Below, piece by piece: positions 34,870-43,113 of a stretch of 64,000 bases of DNA. Position 1 is the first letter of the stretch, and each line of letters starts with the position of its first letter. Both the position numbers and the translations under genes were made by a program. The DNA is from CAVQAH01 sp963784195 (GTDB taxonomy: Bacteria; Acidobacteriota; Vicinamibacteria; Vicinamibacterales; 2-12-FULL-66-21), in contig CAWARA010000009.1 in assembly GCA_963784195.1 (NCBI GenBank), forward strand, positions 186,001 through 250,000, written 5' to 3'. Under the pieces are notes generated by a model that was not told the origin of the DNA, ran no database searches, and saw only the letters and a program-made list of their open reading frames with translations.

Positions 34870-35349
34870 TTATATATGTGCGCCTCGCCAACTACCCCCA
34901 TCCTTCCGCCATCGTCGAATGGCCTCCGCGTGCTTCGGGTAGTGCGAGTACGTGTCGAGGCGCAGCCGTCGCCTGAAGCGTGTTTCCCGCACGAAGAGAT
35001 CATCCGGCACGCGTTCGACGAAGGCTATCACCTGCTCGTGCACCTCTTCCTGCTGGCCCAGAACTTCGCTGAGCGACAACGCTGCTTTGCGCACGGTCAT
35101 CTGCGCGTTGAACGCATCGATCCCCCCGTAGGTCGTTGAGTAACGTGGCGGCGTGCCGCCTTTGAGGATCGACCGGAGATGTTTCAAGGCCTCCTCCTCC
35201 CATGTGGTCACGTGCGCGATGATATCGCGCACGGACCAGGCCCCGATCACGCCCGGCTTGACGAGATCGGCTTCGGACAGCCCCGCATATGACCGGGTAA
35301 AGTCATTCCATGCTGAGGCCAGTTTCTCCAGCACGTGCCGGCGAGTCAT
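34870..35349 (-). CDS. DinB-like / ClbS-DfsB family four-helix protein
   Basis: 159 residues: LEKLASAWNDFTRSYAGLSE, WSVRDIIAHVTTWEEEALKH, and HYPKHAEAIRRWRKDGGSW near the C-terminus. The conserved His in AHVTTWE and in SHYPKH are the usual metal ligands of the DinB fold. The IGAWSVRDIIAH block points to the ClbS/DfsB subgroup, some of which hydrolyse cyclopropane genotoxins such as colibactin. The role here is unknown. It overlaps nothing and abuts the HTH_42 gene; a DNA-damage link between the two is an inference. Confidence 0.85.
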   Translation of the reverse strand: MTRRHVLEKLASAWNDFTRSYAGLSEADLVKPGVIGAWSVRDIIAHVTTWEEEALKHLRSILKGGTPPRYSTTYGGIDAFNAQMTVRKAALSLSEVLGQQEEVHEQVIAFVERVPDDLFVRETRFRRRLRLDTYSHYPKHAEAIRRWRKDGGSWRGAHI

Positions 35350-35361
35350 GAGGCCAGAGGG

Positions 35362-36105
35362 TTACTTCGCATCGTGGAAGATGATGCCGAGCGTGTGCCG
35401 CTGGCCCGCGCGCAGCCGGCTGACACCGTGACGAAGATTGACGCGATAGACGCCGCGCGACCCCTGGACCGGCCGGTTGTGCACGGCGAACACCACACCA
35501 TCGCCGCGTCGAAGCGGGACGACCTCGGCACGGGACTGCATCCGCGGACGTTGCTCTGTCAGGATGAACTCGCCGCCGCTGAAATCCCGGCCGGGCTCGG
35601 AGAGCAGGATTGCCACTTGGAGGGGAAACGCGAGCTCACCGTACAGGTCCTGATGTAGTGCGTTGAAATCGCCTTCCCCGTACTGCAGCAGCAACGGCGT
35701 CGGTCGCTTTTGCCCTGCGTCGTGACAACGCTGCAGGAAGTCCGCGAGGTTGGCCGGATACCGGGCGTCCACGCGCATCGCTTCGTTCCAGCGGTTGGCG
35801 ATCGGCGCAAGCCGTGGATAGAGCGCCACCCGCAGCGCTTCGATCGTTCCGGGCAACGGATAAGCGAAGTACTTGTACTCGCCACGACCGAAGCCGTGCC
35901 GCGCCATGATGACGTGGCTCCTGAAATGCGACTCGTCTCCGTAGAGACCCGCGATGGCACCGCAGTCGTCATCGGGCAGCAACCGATCGAGCATCGCGCA
36001 GCCGTAGGCGTCGAGTTGCGCCGCAATAGCCGCCCAGTCGTACCGCTGAACTCGTTCCGCCGTTTCAGTGTCGCTGCCGTGGCCTGCTGGAGCTGCGGTC
36101 GTCAT
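35362..36105 (-). CDS. 2-oxoglutarate/Fe(II)-dependent oxygenase
   Basis: 247 residues. Double-stranded beta-helix iron ligands: His151-x-Asp153 in ALHQDLYGELAF and a distal His at ~226 in VNLRHGVSRLRAGQRHTLG, with an Arg nearby for 2-oxoglutarate. The chain resembles small bacterial prolyl-hydroxylase-like oxygenases. The substrate is unknown, but the ALPLPG-type loop and lack of a signal peptide suggest a cytosolic target. It lies 12 bases upstream of the DinB-like gene in the same direction. AlkB-type nucleic-acid repair is an alternative, but its NxTxN-like motifs are not seen. Confidence 0.85.
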   Translation of the reverse strand: MTTAAPAGHGSDTETAERVQRYDWAAIAAQLDAYGCAMLDRLLPDDDCGAIAGLYGDESHFRSHVIMARHGFGRGEYKYFAYPLPGTIEALRVALYPRLAPIANRWNEAMRVDARYPANLADFLQRCHDAGQKRPTPLLLQYGEGDFNALHQDLYGELAFPLQVAILLSEPGRDFSGGEFILTEQRPRMQSRAEVVPLRRGDGVVFAVHNRPVQGSRGVYRVNLRHGVSRLRAGQRHTLGIIFHDAK

Positions 36106-36239
36106 GGACCCTCCCGGGGATTGCGGATTCTCGACGAAGAATCCCTCCAGGAAAGGCTACACCCGTGACTCCTCGCGGCCACTCCGATTCTTGCTGTTGA
36201 ACTGCGGAATGGTGCGTGAGCTCGACCAGGAATGAACAC

Positions 36240-37358
36240 TCAGCGCCATCCAAAGGCGTCGCGCATGATCCCGAAGAGCTCGACGTTGGACATGACGCCT
36301 TTCACGTTCGACGAACCAGGACCGCGGGCGGCGACGATCACCTCTTCTCCGGTGTGATCGTCGTCACGGCGCACGTTGTCGAGGCGAATGGAATCCTGAT
36401 CGTCGCCGAAGTCCTGGTCCAGCTCCGGCAACAGCGGCTTTCCACGTCGTCCGTCGTGCACGCGCAGATCGTAGGAATGGTCGGCGGTGAACAGGATGAG
36501 CGTGTCCTCGCCGAGCCGTTCGGCTGTCGCGCGAATCGCACGGTCCAAGAGCACGGTCCGCTCGAGGCCGCGCATGATTTCCTCCGTGTGCAGATCCGAC
36601 TCGACCATCAGGAAGAAACCCTTCGGGTTGCGGGAGAGCACGTCGATGGCCCGGCGCACTCCAGCCTCCAGGTCGAAATCGCCGGGCAACAGAACGACGA
36701 CCCGCGTGGCGGACTGAGAGATGGTGTCGAGCGAATCAGCCATCTCGAAGCCAGCGTCACGTATCGCGCCGGGGAACGCGAGTCCGGCCTGCTTCGCCGC
36801 CGCGATCACGCCATCGCGGCCGCCGCCGATAACGGCATCGACACCATCCCCGAAGCGCGGGCTCAACAAGTGTTTCAGGATATCCGGCTCGTTCTTGCGG
36901 TCGTTCACGTGTGCATAGCAGGCGGCCGGCGTCGCCGACAGCACCGAGCTGTTGGTGACGACGCCGGTTGAAAGACCGTGCTCTTCGGCGTACTCGAGAA
37001 TTGTCTTGAGCGGCTCGCCGTCACGCGATCCGCGCACAGCCGCATCCGACTGGGCAATCACACCGTTGTGCGTCTTGCGGCCCGTCACGATCGCCGTCAT
37101 CCCGGCAGCCGAATCGGTGACCCACTGCGAAGCCGTCGATGTCTCTGCCAGCGCGATGTTCGGCATGCTGTGGATGAACAGGCGGCGCGGTTCGCCGTAC
37201 CCGTGGATGCTCGCTGCGCTCAGCGTGGGAATCCCGCCGGCGTCGCCGAGAAAGAGCACCACGTTCTTCGCGCGTGCGGCCCCGGTGCCGGGTGTAGCGC
37301 AGCCGGCGAAGGCCGGCAGCGCCATGGAAACGATGAAGGGAAGAGTGGCGAATCGCAT
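36240..37358 (-). CDS. Alkaline phosphatase (PhoA superfamily), probable lipoprotein
   Basis: 372 residues. A lipobox-like AFAGC places Cys20 after a signal segment. The metal and nucleophile motifs are LFLGDAGG (Asp39) and WVTDSAAGMTAIVTG (Ser83). Downstream are FFLMVESDLHTEE, FTADHSYD and DDHTGEEVIV, the usual Zn ligand blocks; the position normally E-x-x-x-D is ESDLH here. It hydrolyses phosphomonoesters in the periplasm. The gene follows a TonB-receptor relic by three bases on the same strand, which suggests that it was once a receptor/phosphatase unit. Confidence 0.92.
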   Translation of the reverse strand: MRFATLPFIVSMALPAFAGCATPGTGAARAKNVVLFLGDAGGIPTLSAASIHGYGEPRRLFIHSMPNIALAETSTASQWVTDSAAGMTAIVTGRKTHNGVIAQSDAAVRGSRDGEPLKTILEYAEEHGLSTGVVTNSSVLSATPAACYAHVNDRKNEPDILKHLLSPRFGDGVDAVIGGGRDGVIAAAKQAGLAFPGAIRDAGFEMADSLDTISQSATRVVVLLPGDFDLEAGVRRAIDVLSRNPKGFFLMVESDLHTEEIMRGLERTVLLDRAIRATAERLGEDTLILFTADHSYDLRVHDGRRGKPLLPELDQDFGDDQDSIRLDNVRRDDDHTGEEVIVAARGPGSSNVKGVMSNVELFGIMRDAFGWR

Positions 37359-37361
37359 GAC

Positions 37362-37841
37362 TCAGAATCTCAATTTGACGCCGAGCTGCAGCAGGCGGGG
37401 ACCGCCGCGGGTGCGCGTGATCTGGCCGAAGTTGGATGCGCCGAGATCGCTGACCGGGTTGCGGAACGACGGGGTGTTCGTCAGGTTGTAGGCCTCGAGC
37501 ACGGCGGGAACCGTGGCCATCTGACCAGTGGTCACGGCCACACCTTCGAGCCGCAACGTCTTGAACCCGTTCTGCTCGAACGCGATGCGGTAGCTCCCCG
37601 TCGGCAGGAAGCGAACCTCCCAGTCGCCGGCAGCACTCGTGGCCGCTGTTCGCTCTACGCCAGCGTCGGGCCTCGAGACGGTGATAGTGACGCCAGCCAT
37701 CGGCGCGCCGCTGATGTCGGTCACGCGGCCGGACAGTCCGCTGCCCGCACCGCTCTGCGCATTCGCAGATACCGGCAGGACCAGCAGGACGAGCCCGACC
37801 CGGACACCTGACCGGATCGATCGCAGAATTGAACTCCACAT
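37362..37841 (-). pseudogene. TonB-dependent receptor relic: N-domain joined to last beta strand
   Basis: 159 residues from ATG 37841. It opens with a signal peptide (VGLVLLVLPVSANAQ) and a carboxypeptidase-regulatory-like domain (LSGRVTDISGAPMAGVTITV, then YRIAFEQNGFKTLRLEGVAV). After TVPAVL it jumps in frame to EAYNLTNTPSFRNPVSDLG and RLLQLGVKLRF, which is the C-terminal strand of Oar-like receptors. Plug and barrel, about 900 residues, are missing by a clean in-frame deletion. It cannot form a pore. The reading frame, start and coupling to the phosphatase are intact, so it may still be expressed. Confidence 0.8.
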
Positions 37842-37952
37842 GTTCAGACTTCCTCCCGGGCCCTCGCGCAGAGGACGACGCAAGGCGAGGGGTCCGAACG
37901 GAATTCTGCGAAGGCGATGTCGCGGACGTGTGTCGACGGTGTAAGGAGGCTG

Positions 37953-38564
37953 TCAACTCCCGCTGGCGGTGCGGGTCGATGATGGCGGATCGCACTTTGT
38001 GGCGACGTAGTAGTGGTTCTCTCCGTGGTCCTCGAATTCCTCAGTCACGCGGAGACCCTCTGCCTCGAGCATTCGACGGTAGGCCGCGGCTCCCGGCGAG
38101 ATCGACTCGTGACCGGTGAGCATGTCCGGCCACGAACACTCCTGTCCTGGGGATGTGAAGAGGAAAGTTGCCCGCGGTTTCAAAGCGGCCGAGACCTTGG
38201 CAATCACCCGAGCCTGAACGTCGATCGGCAGCAGGAACATCACGCCCCAGGCCACCACGCCGTCGAACAGCCGATCGAAGAACGCCGAATCTTCGATCGC
38301 TTCGCAGGCCACGGGCACGTCTGGAAACTTCTCGTGAAACGCCGCCACCAGCCGCGGTGATGCGTCGACCGCGTAGACGGCGCATCCGAAGTGAACCAGG
38401 GTCTCGGAGATGGGCACGCCATGACCGCATCCGAGGTCCAGGACGGCGGCGCCCTCAGGGAGGGTCGCCGCCCAGTTGCGTACCTCTACAACGCCGATCT
38501 GCGATTGCCGGCGCGACGCAAAAAGTTCCGCACACTGCTCGTAGCCGTTCGACTTGTCGACCAC
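37953..38564 (-). CDS. Class I SAM-dependent methyltransferase
   Basis: 203 residues from GTG 38564; the longer reading upstream is not family-like. Motif I is AVLDLGCGHGVPI, with VYAVDASP at the end of strand 2, and FDGVVAWGVMFLLP is the motif IV region. Rossmann-fold methyltransferase acting on a small molecule; the substrate cannot be told. A FTSPGQECSW segment follows. Transcribed toward the alkaline phosphatase region but separated by 111 bases. Confidence 0.88.
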   Translation of the reverse strand: MVDKSNGYEQCAELFASRRQSQIGVVEVRNWAATLPEGAAVLDLGCGHGVPISETLVHFGCAVYAVDASPRLVAAFHEKFPDVPVACEAIEDSAFFDRLFDGVVAWGVMFLLPIDVQARVIAKVSAALKPRATFLFTSPGQECSWPDMLTGHESISPGAAAYRRMLEAEGLRVTEEFEDHGENHYYVATKCDPPSSTRTASGS

Positions 38565-38604
38565 TTCTGAAAGTGTAGCGGATCGAGACGAGCGGTTGCG
38601 TTGC

Positions 38605-39168
38605 CTAGCGTCGCGATCCCTTCTTTCCCGCACCCACCATCTCACGACCCTTCGCCGAGCCCCCTGGATGCGCCACCTCGGCTGCGTCGCGATTGATCCC
38701 GCCTTGGGCCAGCGAGGTCAGTTTCTGGTCCGCCGCCTTCTCTTCCTCGAGCGTCTGCTCGAGCAACTCAGCGGCTTCGTCATGCCCCATCGCGCGCGCC
38801 CAGGCCACGAGTGTTCCATACGCTGCCATCTCGTAGTGCTCGGCTCGCTGTCCGGCGGCGATCAGGCAGGCATCCATCGTCGACTCGTCAAAATCCTCCT
38901 CCATGATCGACTTGCCTTCTTCGATGATGCCCGCGATGCCGTCGCAGTGCTTGCCGCGGACTTTCTCGTCGAGACTGGCAAAGACCTCCTCGAGTCGCTC
39001 CACGTGCCCCTTGGTCTCCTCGAGGTGCGACTCGATAGCGGCGCGCAGATCCGGCGAGCTTGCCGCCTTCGCAATCTTCGGCAAAGCCTTGGTGAGCTGT
39101 TTCTCGGCGTCGTACGTGTCTCGCAACTCCTCGATGAACGCGTCGTGCAAGGTTCCGGTTTCGGCCAT
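38605..39168 (-). CDS. Ferritin-like DUF892 (YciF/YciE-type) protein, copy 1
   Basis: 187 residues from ATG 39168. The DUF892 four-helix bundle: TLHDAFIEELRDTYDAEKQL, ESHLEETKGHVERLEEVFAS, and ACLIAAGQRAEHYEMAAYGT, with Glu and His residues of an E-x6-Y, E-x2-H type di-iron site. A basic tail (EVAHPGGSAKGREMVGAGKK) follows. Members are stress-induced ferritin-like proteins. It is divergent from DUF6766; the pair is duplicated at 40.2-41.1 kb. Confidence 0.88.
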   Translation of the reverse strand: MAETGTLHDAFIEELRDTYDAEKQLTKALPKIAKAASSPDLRAAIESHLEETKGHVERLEEVFASLDEKVRGKHCDGIAGIIEEGKSIMEEDFDESTMDACLIAAGQRAEHYEMAAYGTLVAWARAMGHDEAAELLEQTLEEEKAADQKLTSLAQGGINRDAAEVAHPGGSAKGREMVGAGKKGSRR

Positions 39169-39280
39169 CGTGATTCTCCAATCCATCTGTCGTTTGATTC
39201 GAATGTGCGCGTGGAGTGCACGTGGCGTACCACACGCGACAGTCCTGGCGCACGGCGTGCTTTGCATTGGAGAGATGATG

Positions 39281-40025
39281 ATGCGCAACAGTCATGGAGA
39301 AGCTCTTGGGGTCAGCCTCGGCCGCGCGACGAAACCCGAAGGAACCGAGCGGCTCAGCGGGTTGCGTCGCGCATGGCACGACTACGGCCTGTCAATCGTG
39401 CTCGTCGTGCTGTTCCTCTTCGCGATGGCCGGCCAGACGCTGACCGGATGGCACGTCTACAACGCGGAACAGCGCGATCATGGAGAGCGCGACATCTCGC
39501 TGACGAGGTATCTGGCGACCGGTCATTTCGGGGAAGCCACCTTCGAGAACTGGGAGAGCGAGTTCCTCCAGATGGCGTTCTACGTGATCCTGACGGTATT
39601 CCTCTACCAGCGGGGATCATCGGAATCGAAGCGGCCTGACGTGGTCGAGCTCGTCGACCTGGATCCCCGGCTCTCACCAAACACAGATGAGGCACCGTGG
39701 CCCGTCCGGCGGAGAGGCCTCGGTACTCAAACTCTACGAGCATTCGCTCAGCCTTGCGTTTGCGACATTGTTTGTCGTTTCATTCACGCTTCACGCGCTC
39801 ACAGGCCTGCGCGATTACAACGAGGAACTGATCGCACACACCGAGCCGGCGGTCACCCTTGCTGGGTACATGAGCTCGGCTCGGTTCTGGTTCGAGTCGT
39901 TTCAGAACTGGCAAAGCGAGTTCCTCGCGCTGGTAGCGATGGTCGTCCTGTCTATCTTTCTGCGTCAACGCGGATCGCCCGAATCCAAGCCGGTAGACGC
40001 CCCAACCTGGGACACCGGCAGCTAG
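39281..40025 (+). CDS. DUF6766 family membrane protein, frameshift near 39710
   Basis: About 247 residues from ATG 39281 (ATG 39275 and 39278 precede it; GGAGAG at 39269-39274). Two similar halves, each with two helices: half 1 LSIVLVVLFLFAMAGQTLTG and EFLQMAFYVILTVFLYQRGS; half 2 SLAFATLFVVSFTLHALTGL and EFLALVAMVVLSIFLRQRGS. The frame changes at ~39707-39712: DEAPWPVR should continue GEASVLKLYEHSLSLAF after skipping one base. The role is unknown; the family is often next to DUF892 stress genes, as here. Confidence 0.8.
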
Positions 40026-40037
40026 CAAGCCGAGCGC

Positions 40038-40083
40038 GATGGGCGATGGGCAAGGGGCGATGGGGAGGGGCGATGGGGGAGGG
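40038..40083 (+). repeat. GATGGG-type G-run repeat (G-quadruplex potential)
   Basis: Eight runs of three to five G (GGGCGATGGGCAAGGGGCG, then ATGGGGAGGGGCGATGGGGG and AGGG) separated by one to four bases. Lies 13 bases after the DUF6766 stop at the junction of the duplicated module. Confidence 0.65.
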
Positions 40084-40111
40084 CGGCTGCACGAGTTCGA
40101 GCTCGCGCGAT

Positions 40112-40200
40112 CGGCGATGTGGCGATACGCGAACGGTATTCGCGAGCGGCTTGCGGAGAACGGTCGCGGGCGACGATGCGAGTGCCTGGCGCTGCGTTGC
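40112..40200 (+). pseudogene. Fragment of the LamG-like gene found at 41.1-41.8 kb
   Basis: GTGGCGATACGCGAACGG, then CGCGAGCGGCTTGCGGA match 41580-41635 of the intact gene (encoding LWRYANGSRERLADGERSR) with a few changes, reading MWRYANGIRERLAENGR here. About 80 bases of a duplicated copy remain, ending at the DUF892 copy 2 stop. Confidence 0.6.
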
Positions 40201-40764
40201 CTAGCGGCGGGATCCCTTCTTTCCGGCACCAACCATCTCACGACGCTTCGCCGAGCCGTGTGGATGCGCCACCTCGGCTGCGTCGCGATTGATCCTGCTT
40301 TGGGCCAGCGCGGTTAGTTTCTGGTCCGCCGCTTCCTCTTCCTCGAGCGTCTGCTCGAGCAGCTCAGCGGCTTCGTCATGCCCCATTGCGCGCGCCCAGG
40401 CCACGAGTGTTCCATACGCTGCCATCTCAAAGTGCTCGGCTAGCTGTCCGGCGGCGATCAAGCAGGCATCCATGGTCGACCCGTCAAAATCCTCCTCCAT
40501 GATCGACTTGCCTACTTCGATGATGTCCGCGATGTCTTCACAATGCTTGCCGCGGACTTCCTCGTCGAGACTGGCAAAGACCTCCTGGAGCCGCTCCACA
40601 TGCCCCTTTGTCTCCTCGAGGTGCGACTCGATAGCGGCGCGCAGATCCGGCGAGCTTGCGGCCTTCGCAATCTTCGGCAAAGCCCTGGTGAGCTGTTTCT
40701 CGGCGTCGTACGTGCCTCGCAACTCCTCGATGAACGCGTCGTGCAAGGTTCCGGCTTCGGCCAT
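40201..40764 (-). CDS. Ferritin-like DUF892 protein, copy 2
   Basis: 187 residues from ATG 40764. Nearly identical to copy 1 (same length; changes such as DTYDAEKQLTK to GTYDAEKQLTR, RAEHYEM to LAEHFEM). The iron-ligand pattern and basic tail are kept. The similarity extends through the divergent promoter region into the truncated DUF6766 copy, so this is a duplicate of the whole module. Both DUF892 copies look functional. Confidence 0.88.
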   Translation of the reverse strand: MAEAGTLHDAFIEELRGTYDAEKQLTRALPKIAKAASSPDLRAAIESHLEETKGHVERLQEVFASLDEEVRGKHCEDIADIIEVGKSIMEEDFDGSTMDACLIAAGQLAEHFEMAAYGTLVAWARAMGHDEAAELLEQTLEEEEAADQKLTALAQSRINRDAAEVAHPHGSAKRREMVGAGKKGSRR

Positions 40765-40800
40765 CGTCACTCTCCAGCCCATCTGCTGTCTTGATTCGAA

Positions 40801-40822
40801 TGTGCACTCGCTCGAGTGCACA
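40801..40822. promoter_or_regulatory. Palindrome in the duplicated divergent promoter region
   Basis: TGTGCACTCG pairs with CGAGTGCACA around CT, a perfect 10-bp dyad between DUF892 copy 2 and the DUF6766 remnant. The equivalent site in copy 1 (39204-39223) keeps TGTGC...GTGCAC but is imperfect. Likely an operator controlling the divergent pair. Confidence 0.45.
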
Positions 40823-40876
40823 TTGCGTACCAGACGTGACGGTCCTGGCGAACATCGTGGTTTGCATTGGATAGAT

Positions 40877-41073
40877 TGATGATGAGCGGCCATTTCGGGG
40901 AAGCCACCTTCGAGAAACTGGGAGAGCGAGTTCCTTTTGATGGCGTTCTACGTGCTCCTGACGGTATTCCTCTACCAGCGGGGGATCATCGGAATCGGAG
41001 CGGCCTGACGTGGTCGAGCTCGTCGGCCTGGATCCCCGGCTCTCACCAAACACAGATGAGGCCGGGTTGTGGT
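40877..41073 (+). pseudogene. Truncated, frameshifted DUF6766 copy
   Basis: After the ATGATG, GGCCATTTCGGGGAAGCC starts a near-copy of 39520-39690, covering the second helix and the linker (EFLxMAFYVLLTVFLYQRG, VELVGLDPRLSPNTDEA) but with an extra A in a run (GAGAAACTGG) and GGGGG instead of GGGG, which break the frame. The first helix and the whole second half are missing. A decayed duplicate. Confidence 0.7.
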
Positions 41074-41113
41074 GATGCTGACATGTGCGCAGACTTGAGG
41101 CACTATTTCCGGC

Positions 41114-41836
41114 GTGCTGACACCATTTGCGTCCAGAGCCGCCCGATTCTGCACCCTGGTCCTCTCGCCCTGGTTGATCCTGGCAGGCGCCGAGGCCGCT
41201 CCCCAACAGGACGACCGCAAGACCACACTCGGCCTCGTCGGCATCGTCGGTAAATGGACCGAGGAAGTGGGAGCCGACGGACAGGTCGTCACGGCGGACG
41301 GTCCGGCCAACCCCTCGCCACCCGCGGCACCGGACGCCGCTCGGATTGCGGCACGGTTGTTCGGCCGGGTCGATCCCGCCTTCGTCACGAACGCCACGGC
41401 ACCCGGCGCGTTCTCATTGAGCGTGCTCGAACACGTGCAGCCGCTCTCACGCGGAACCTACCGGGCACAGTTCAAGCTGGTGTCTGGAACGGGCGATCAG
41501 ACGGCGGGCCTGGTGTTCGGTTTGAAACCCACGGGCGAATACTTGTTCGCTCGCTACAACACGAAGGATGGCAACGTCGCGCTGTGGCGATACGCGAATG
41601 GCAGCCGCGAGCGGCTTGCGGACGGTGAGCGGTCGCGGCAGCTGCCACTCGGCGCCTGGCACGATCTCGTCGTGACGATCGCGGGCACGCGCATCGTCGC
41701 GTCGGCTGGCTCGGCGGCCGACGACCTGCGGCTCGAACATGACCTGGGTACCGACGCCACCGGCCGTGTCGGTTTCTGGACGAAACGGGACTCGGTCACG
41801 ATGTTCAGACAGATCGCCGTCACGCCGGCCTCGTGA
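41114..41836 (+). CDS. Exported LamG/concanavalin-like domain protein
   Basis: 240 residues from GTG 41114. Signal peptide LVLSPWLILAGAEA. From ~65 a jelly-roll fold follows: YRAQFKLVSGTGDQTAGLVF, EYLFARYNTKDGNVALWRYA, and LPLGAWHDLVVTIAGTRIVA, ending TGRVGFWTKRDSVTMF. The WHDLVV-type strand matches the 3-keto-glucoside-binding (DUF1080-like) and LamG-like families that bind sugars. No catalytic residues are identifiable, so sugar binding is an inference. A fragment of a second copy sits at 40112-40200. Confidence 0.75.
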   Translation: MLTPFASRAARFCTLVLSPWLILAGAEAAPQQDDRKTTLGLVGIVGKWTEEVGADGQVVTADGPANPSPPAAPDAARIAARLFGRVDPAFVTNATAPGAFSLSVLEHVQPLSRGTYRAQFKLVSGTGDQTAGLVFGLKPTGEYLFARYNTKDGNVALWRYANGSRERLADGERSRQLPLGAWHDLVVTIAGTRIVASAGSAADDLRLEHDLGTDATGRVGFWTKRDSVTMFRQIAVTPAS

Positions 41837-42009
41837 GCTGGTAGCCGCTTCACGAAGCTATCTCAACCGTCTCGAAAACAAGCAGCCGTCGCGCCGCGCT
41901 TCACACCTCTGCGCAGTCCCGCGCCCCGCGGACATTCGTGCGCGGCTTCGGTGAGGCAAGGCCTTTCAGGGACCGGTGTCATTGTTTGAACACACCACCC
42001 TGAATTCCG

Positions 42010-42062
42010 TTGACAACTCCTCCCCGCTGCGTTAGAAGTTTGCGTGTTAGCGAAACATAACA
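42010..42062 (+). promoter_or_regulatory. Promoter and dyad upstream of the GntR-like gene
   Basis: TTGACA (42010-42015), 16-base spacer, TTAGAA (42032-42037). Downstream of the expected start lies TGTTA-N8-TAACA (42045-42062), a candidate operator for the GntR protein encoded 16 bases later. Confidence 0.5.
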
Positions 42063-42078
42063 GTTACGACTGCGACGA

Positions 42079-43038
42079 ATGCATCTCTTCCACTACGACG
42101 CGGAGGCGGGCATTCCTGCCCATGTCCAGCTGAAAGAGCAAGTCAAGGTTGCGCTTGCGCTGGGATCGCTCCGCCCTGGGGACCTCCTGCCATCGATCCG
42201 GAAAGTTGAAGAGGATCTGGGTGTGGGACGAATGCTGGTGCGCAAGGCGTATCAGCAACTCCAGGACGCCGGACTCGTGCGCATCATCCATGGCAAGGGC
42301 GCGATGGTGACCGAGCAGCCGCGCGCCAACGGGCATCTCGCGGTCAAAGCTGAAGAAGTCATCCAGAAACTCGTAGAGACCCTGCGGAAGAAGGGGCTGG
42401 ACCCGGTGTCGTTCTCACGGATGCTTCAGCAGCGGCTGCTCGCGGAGGACTTTCGTGCCCCGCGGATCCTGTGCGTGGACTCGAGCGAGGTGCTCGCGCG
42501 CGAGCTGGGCCAGCAGCTGCAGCAGGCTCTCGGCGTTCACGTCCGGACGACGTCGGTGCCGCTGTTGCGCAAACAGCGGTCGACGATCACACCCGAAACG
42601 CAGGTCCTCGTCAGCTACTACTACCTCGAAGACGTGCAGAAGATCGTGGGACGCCGCACCCAGCGGATCCTGCCGGTCTCGTGGGACTACGACGCGGCGT
42701 TCGTCGAACGTCTGCGAAGCCTGCCCCTCGGATCCAAGGTTCTGCTCCTCTACTACGAGGCCAGCCTGCGCGAACAGGGCACTCGCCTGGCCATCGACGC
42801 ACTCCTCGACCGTGTGAAGGAGCGCGAGTTCGTCGTCCACGTGAAGGCGGTGGAGCGGGTCGGCCGGCTCGGAGCGCTGGCGCGGTCGCGCTACGACGCC
42901 ATCGTCGTCAGCAACCGTGTGTGGGACGAGCACGCCGCCGTGCTCGAGAAGTCGCCGGAGCGATTCTGGCGGTTGTCGTCGCGACTGAATCCGCAGGCGC
43001 TGGAAGCGGTTCGCAACGAATTGGGCTTCGTCGTGTAA
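42079..43038 (+). CDS. GntR-like regulator with an unassigned sensor domain
   Basis: 319 residues. An N-terminal GntR winged helix (~10-80): HVQLKEQVKVALALGSLRPG, LPSIRKVEEDLGVGRMLVRK, AYQQLQDAGLVRI. The C-terminal ~200 residues match neither FCD nor UTRA in the motifs I know: ARILCVDSSEVLARELGQQL, TQVLVSYYYLEDVQKIVG, DAIVVSNRVW. Alternating strands and helices suggest a Rossmann-like or periplasmic-binding-protein-like ligand domain. It heads a run of seven co-directional genes beginning with a TonB receptor 75 bases downstream, so it probably senses what that system imports. Confidence 0.82.
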   Translation: MHLFHYDAEAGIPAHVQLKEQVKVALALGSLRPGDLLPSIRKVEEDLGVGRMLVRKAYQQLQDAGLVRIIHGKGAMVTEQPRANGHLAVKAEEVIQKLVETLRKKGLDPVSFSRMLQQRLLAEDFRAPRILCVDSSEVLARELGQQLQQALGVHVRTTSVPLLRKQRSTITPETQVLVSYYYLEDVQKIVGRRTQRILPVSWDYDAAFVERLRSLPLGSKVLLLYYEASLREQGTRLAIDALLDRVKEREFVVHVKAVERVGRLGALARSRYDAIVVSNRVWDEHAAVLEKSPERFWRLSSRLNPQALEAVRNELGFVV

Positions 43039-43113
43039 GTCGTGTCCGCCTTCGCTCGCGCGGTAAAGCCATGCGAGCTTCGGCGCGACTTCGTCTTGAG
43101 GAAGGACCGAATC

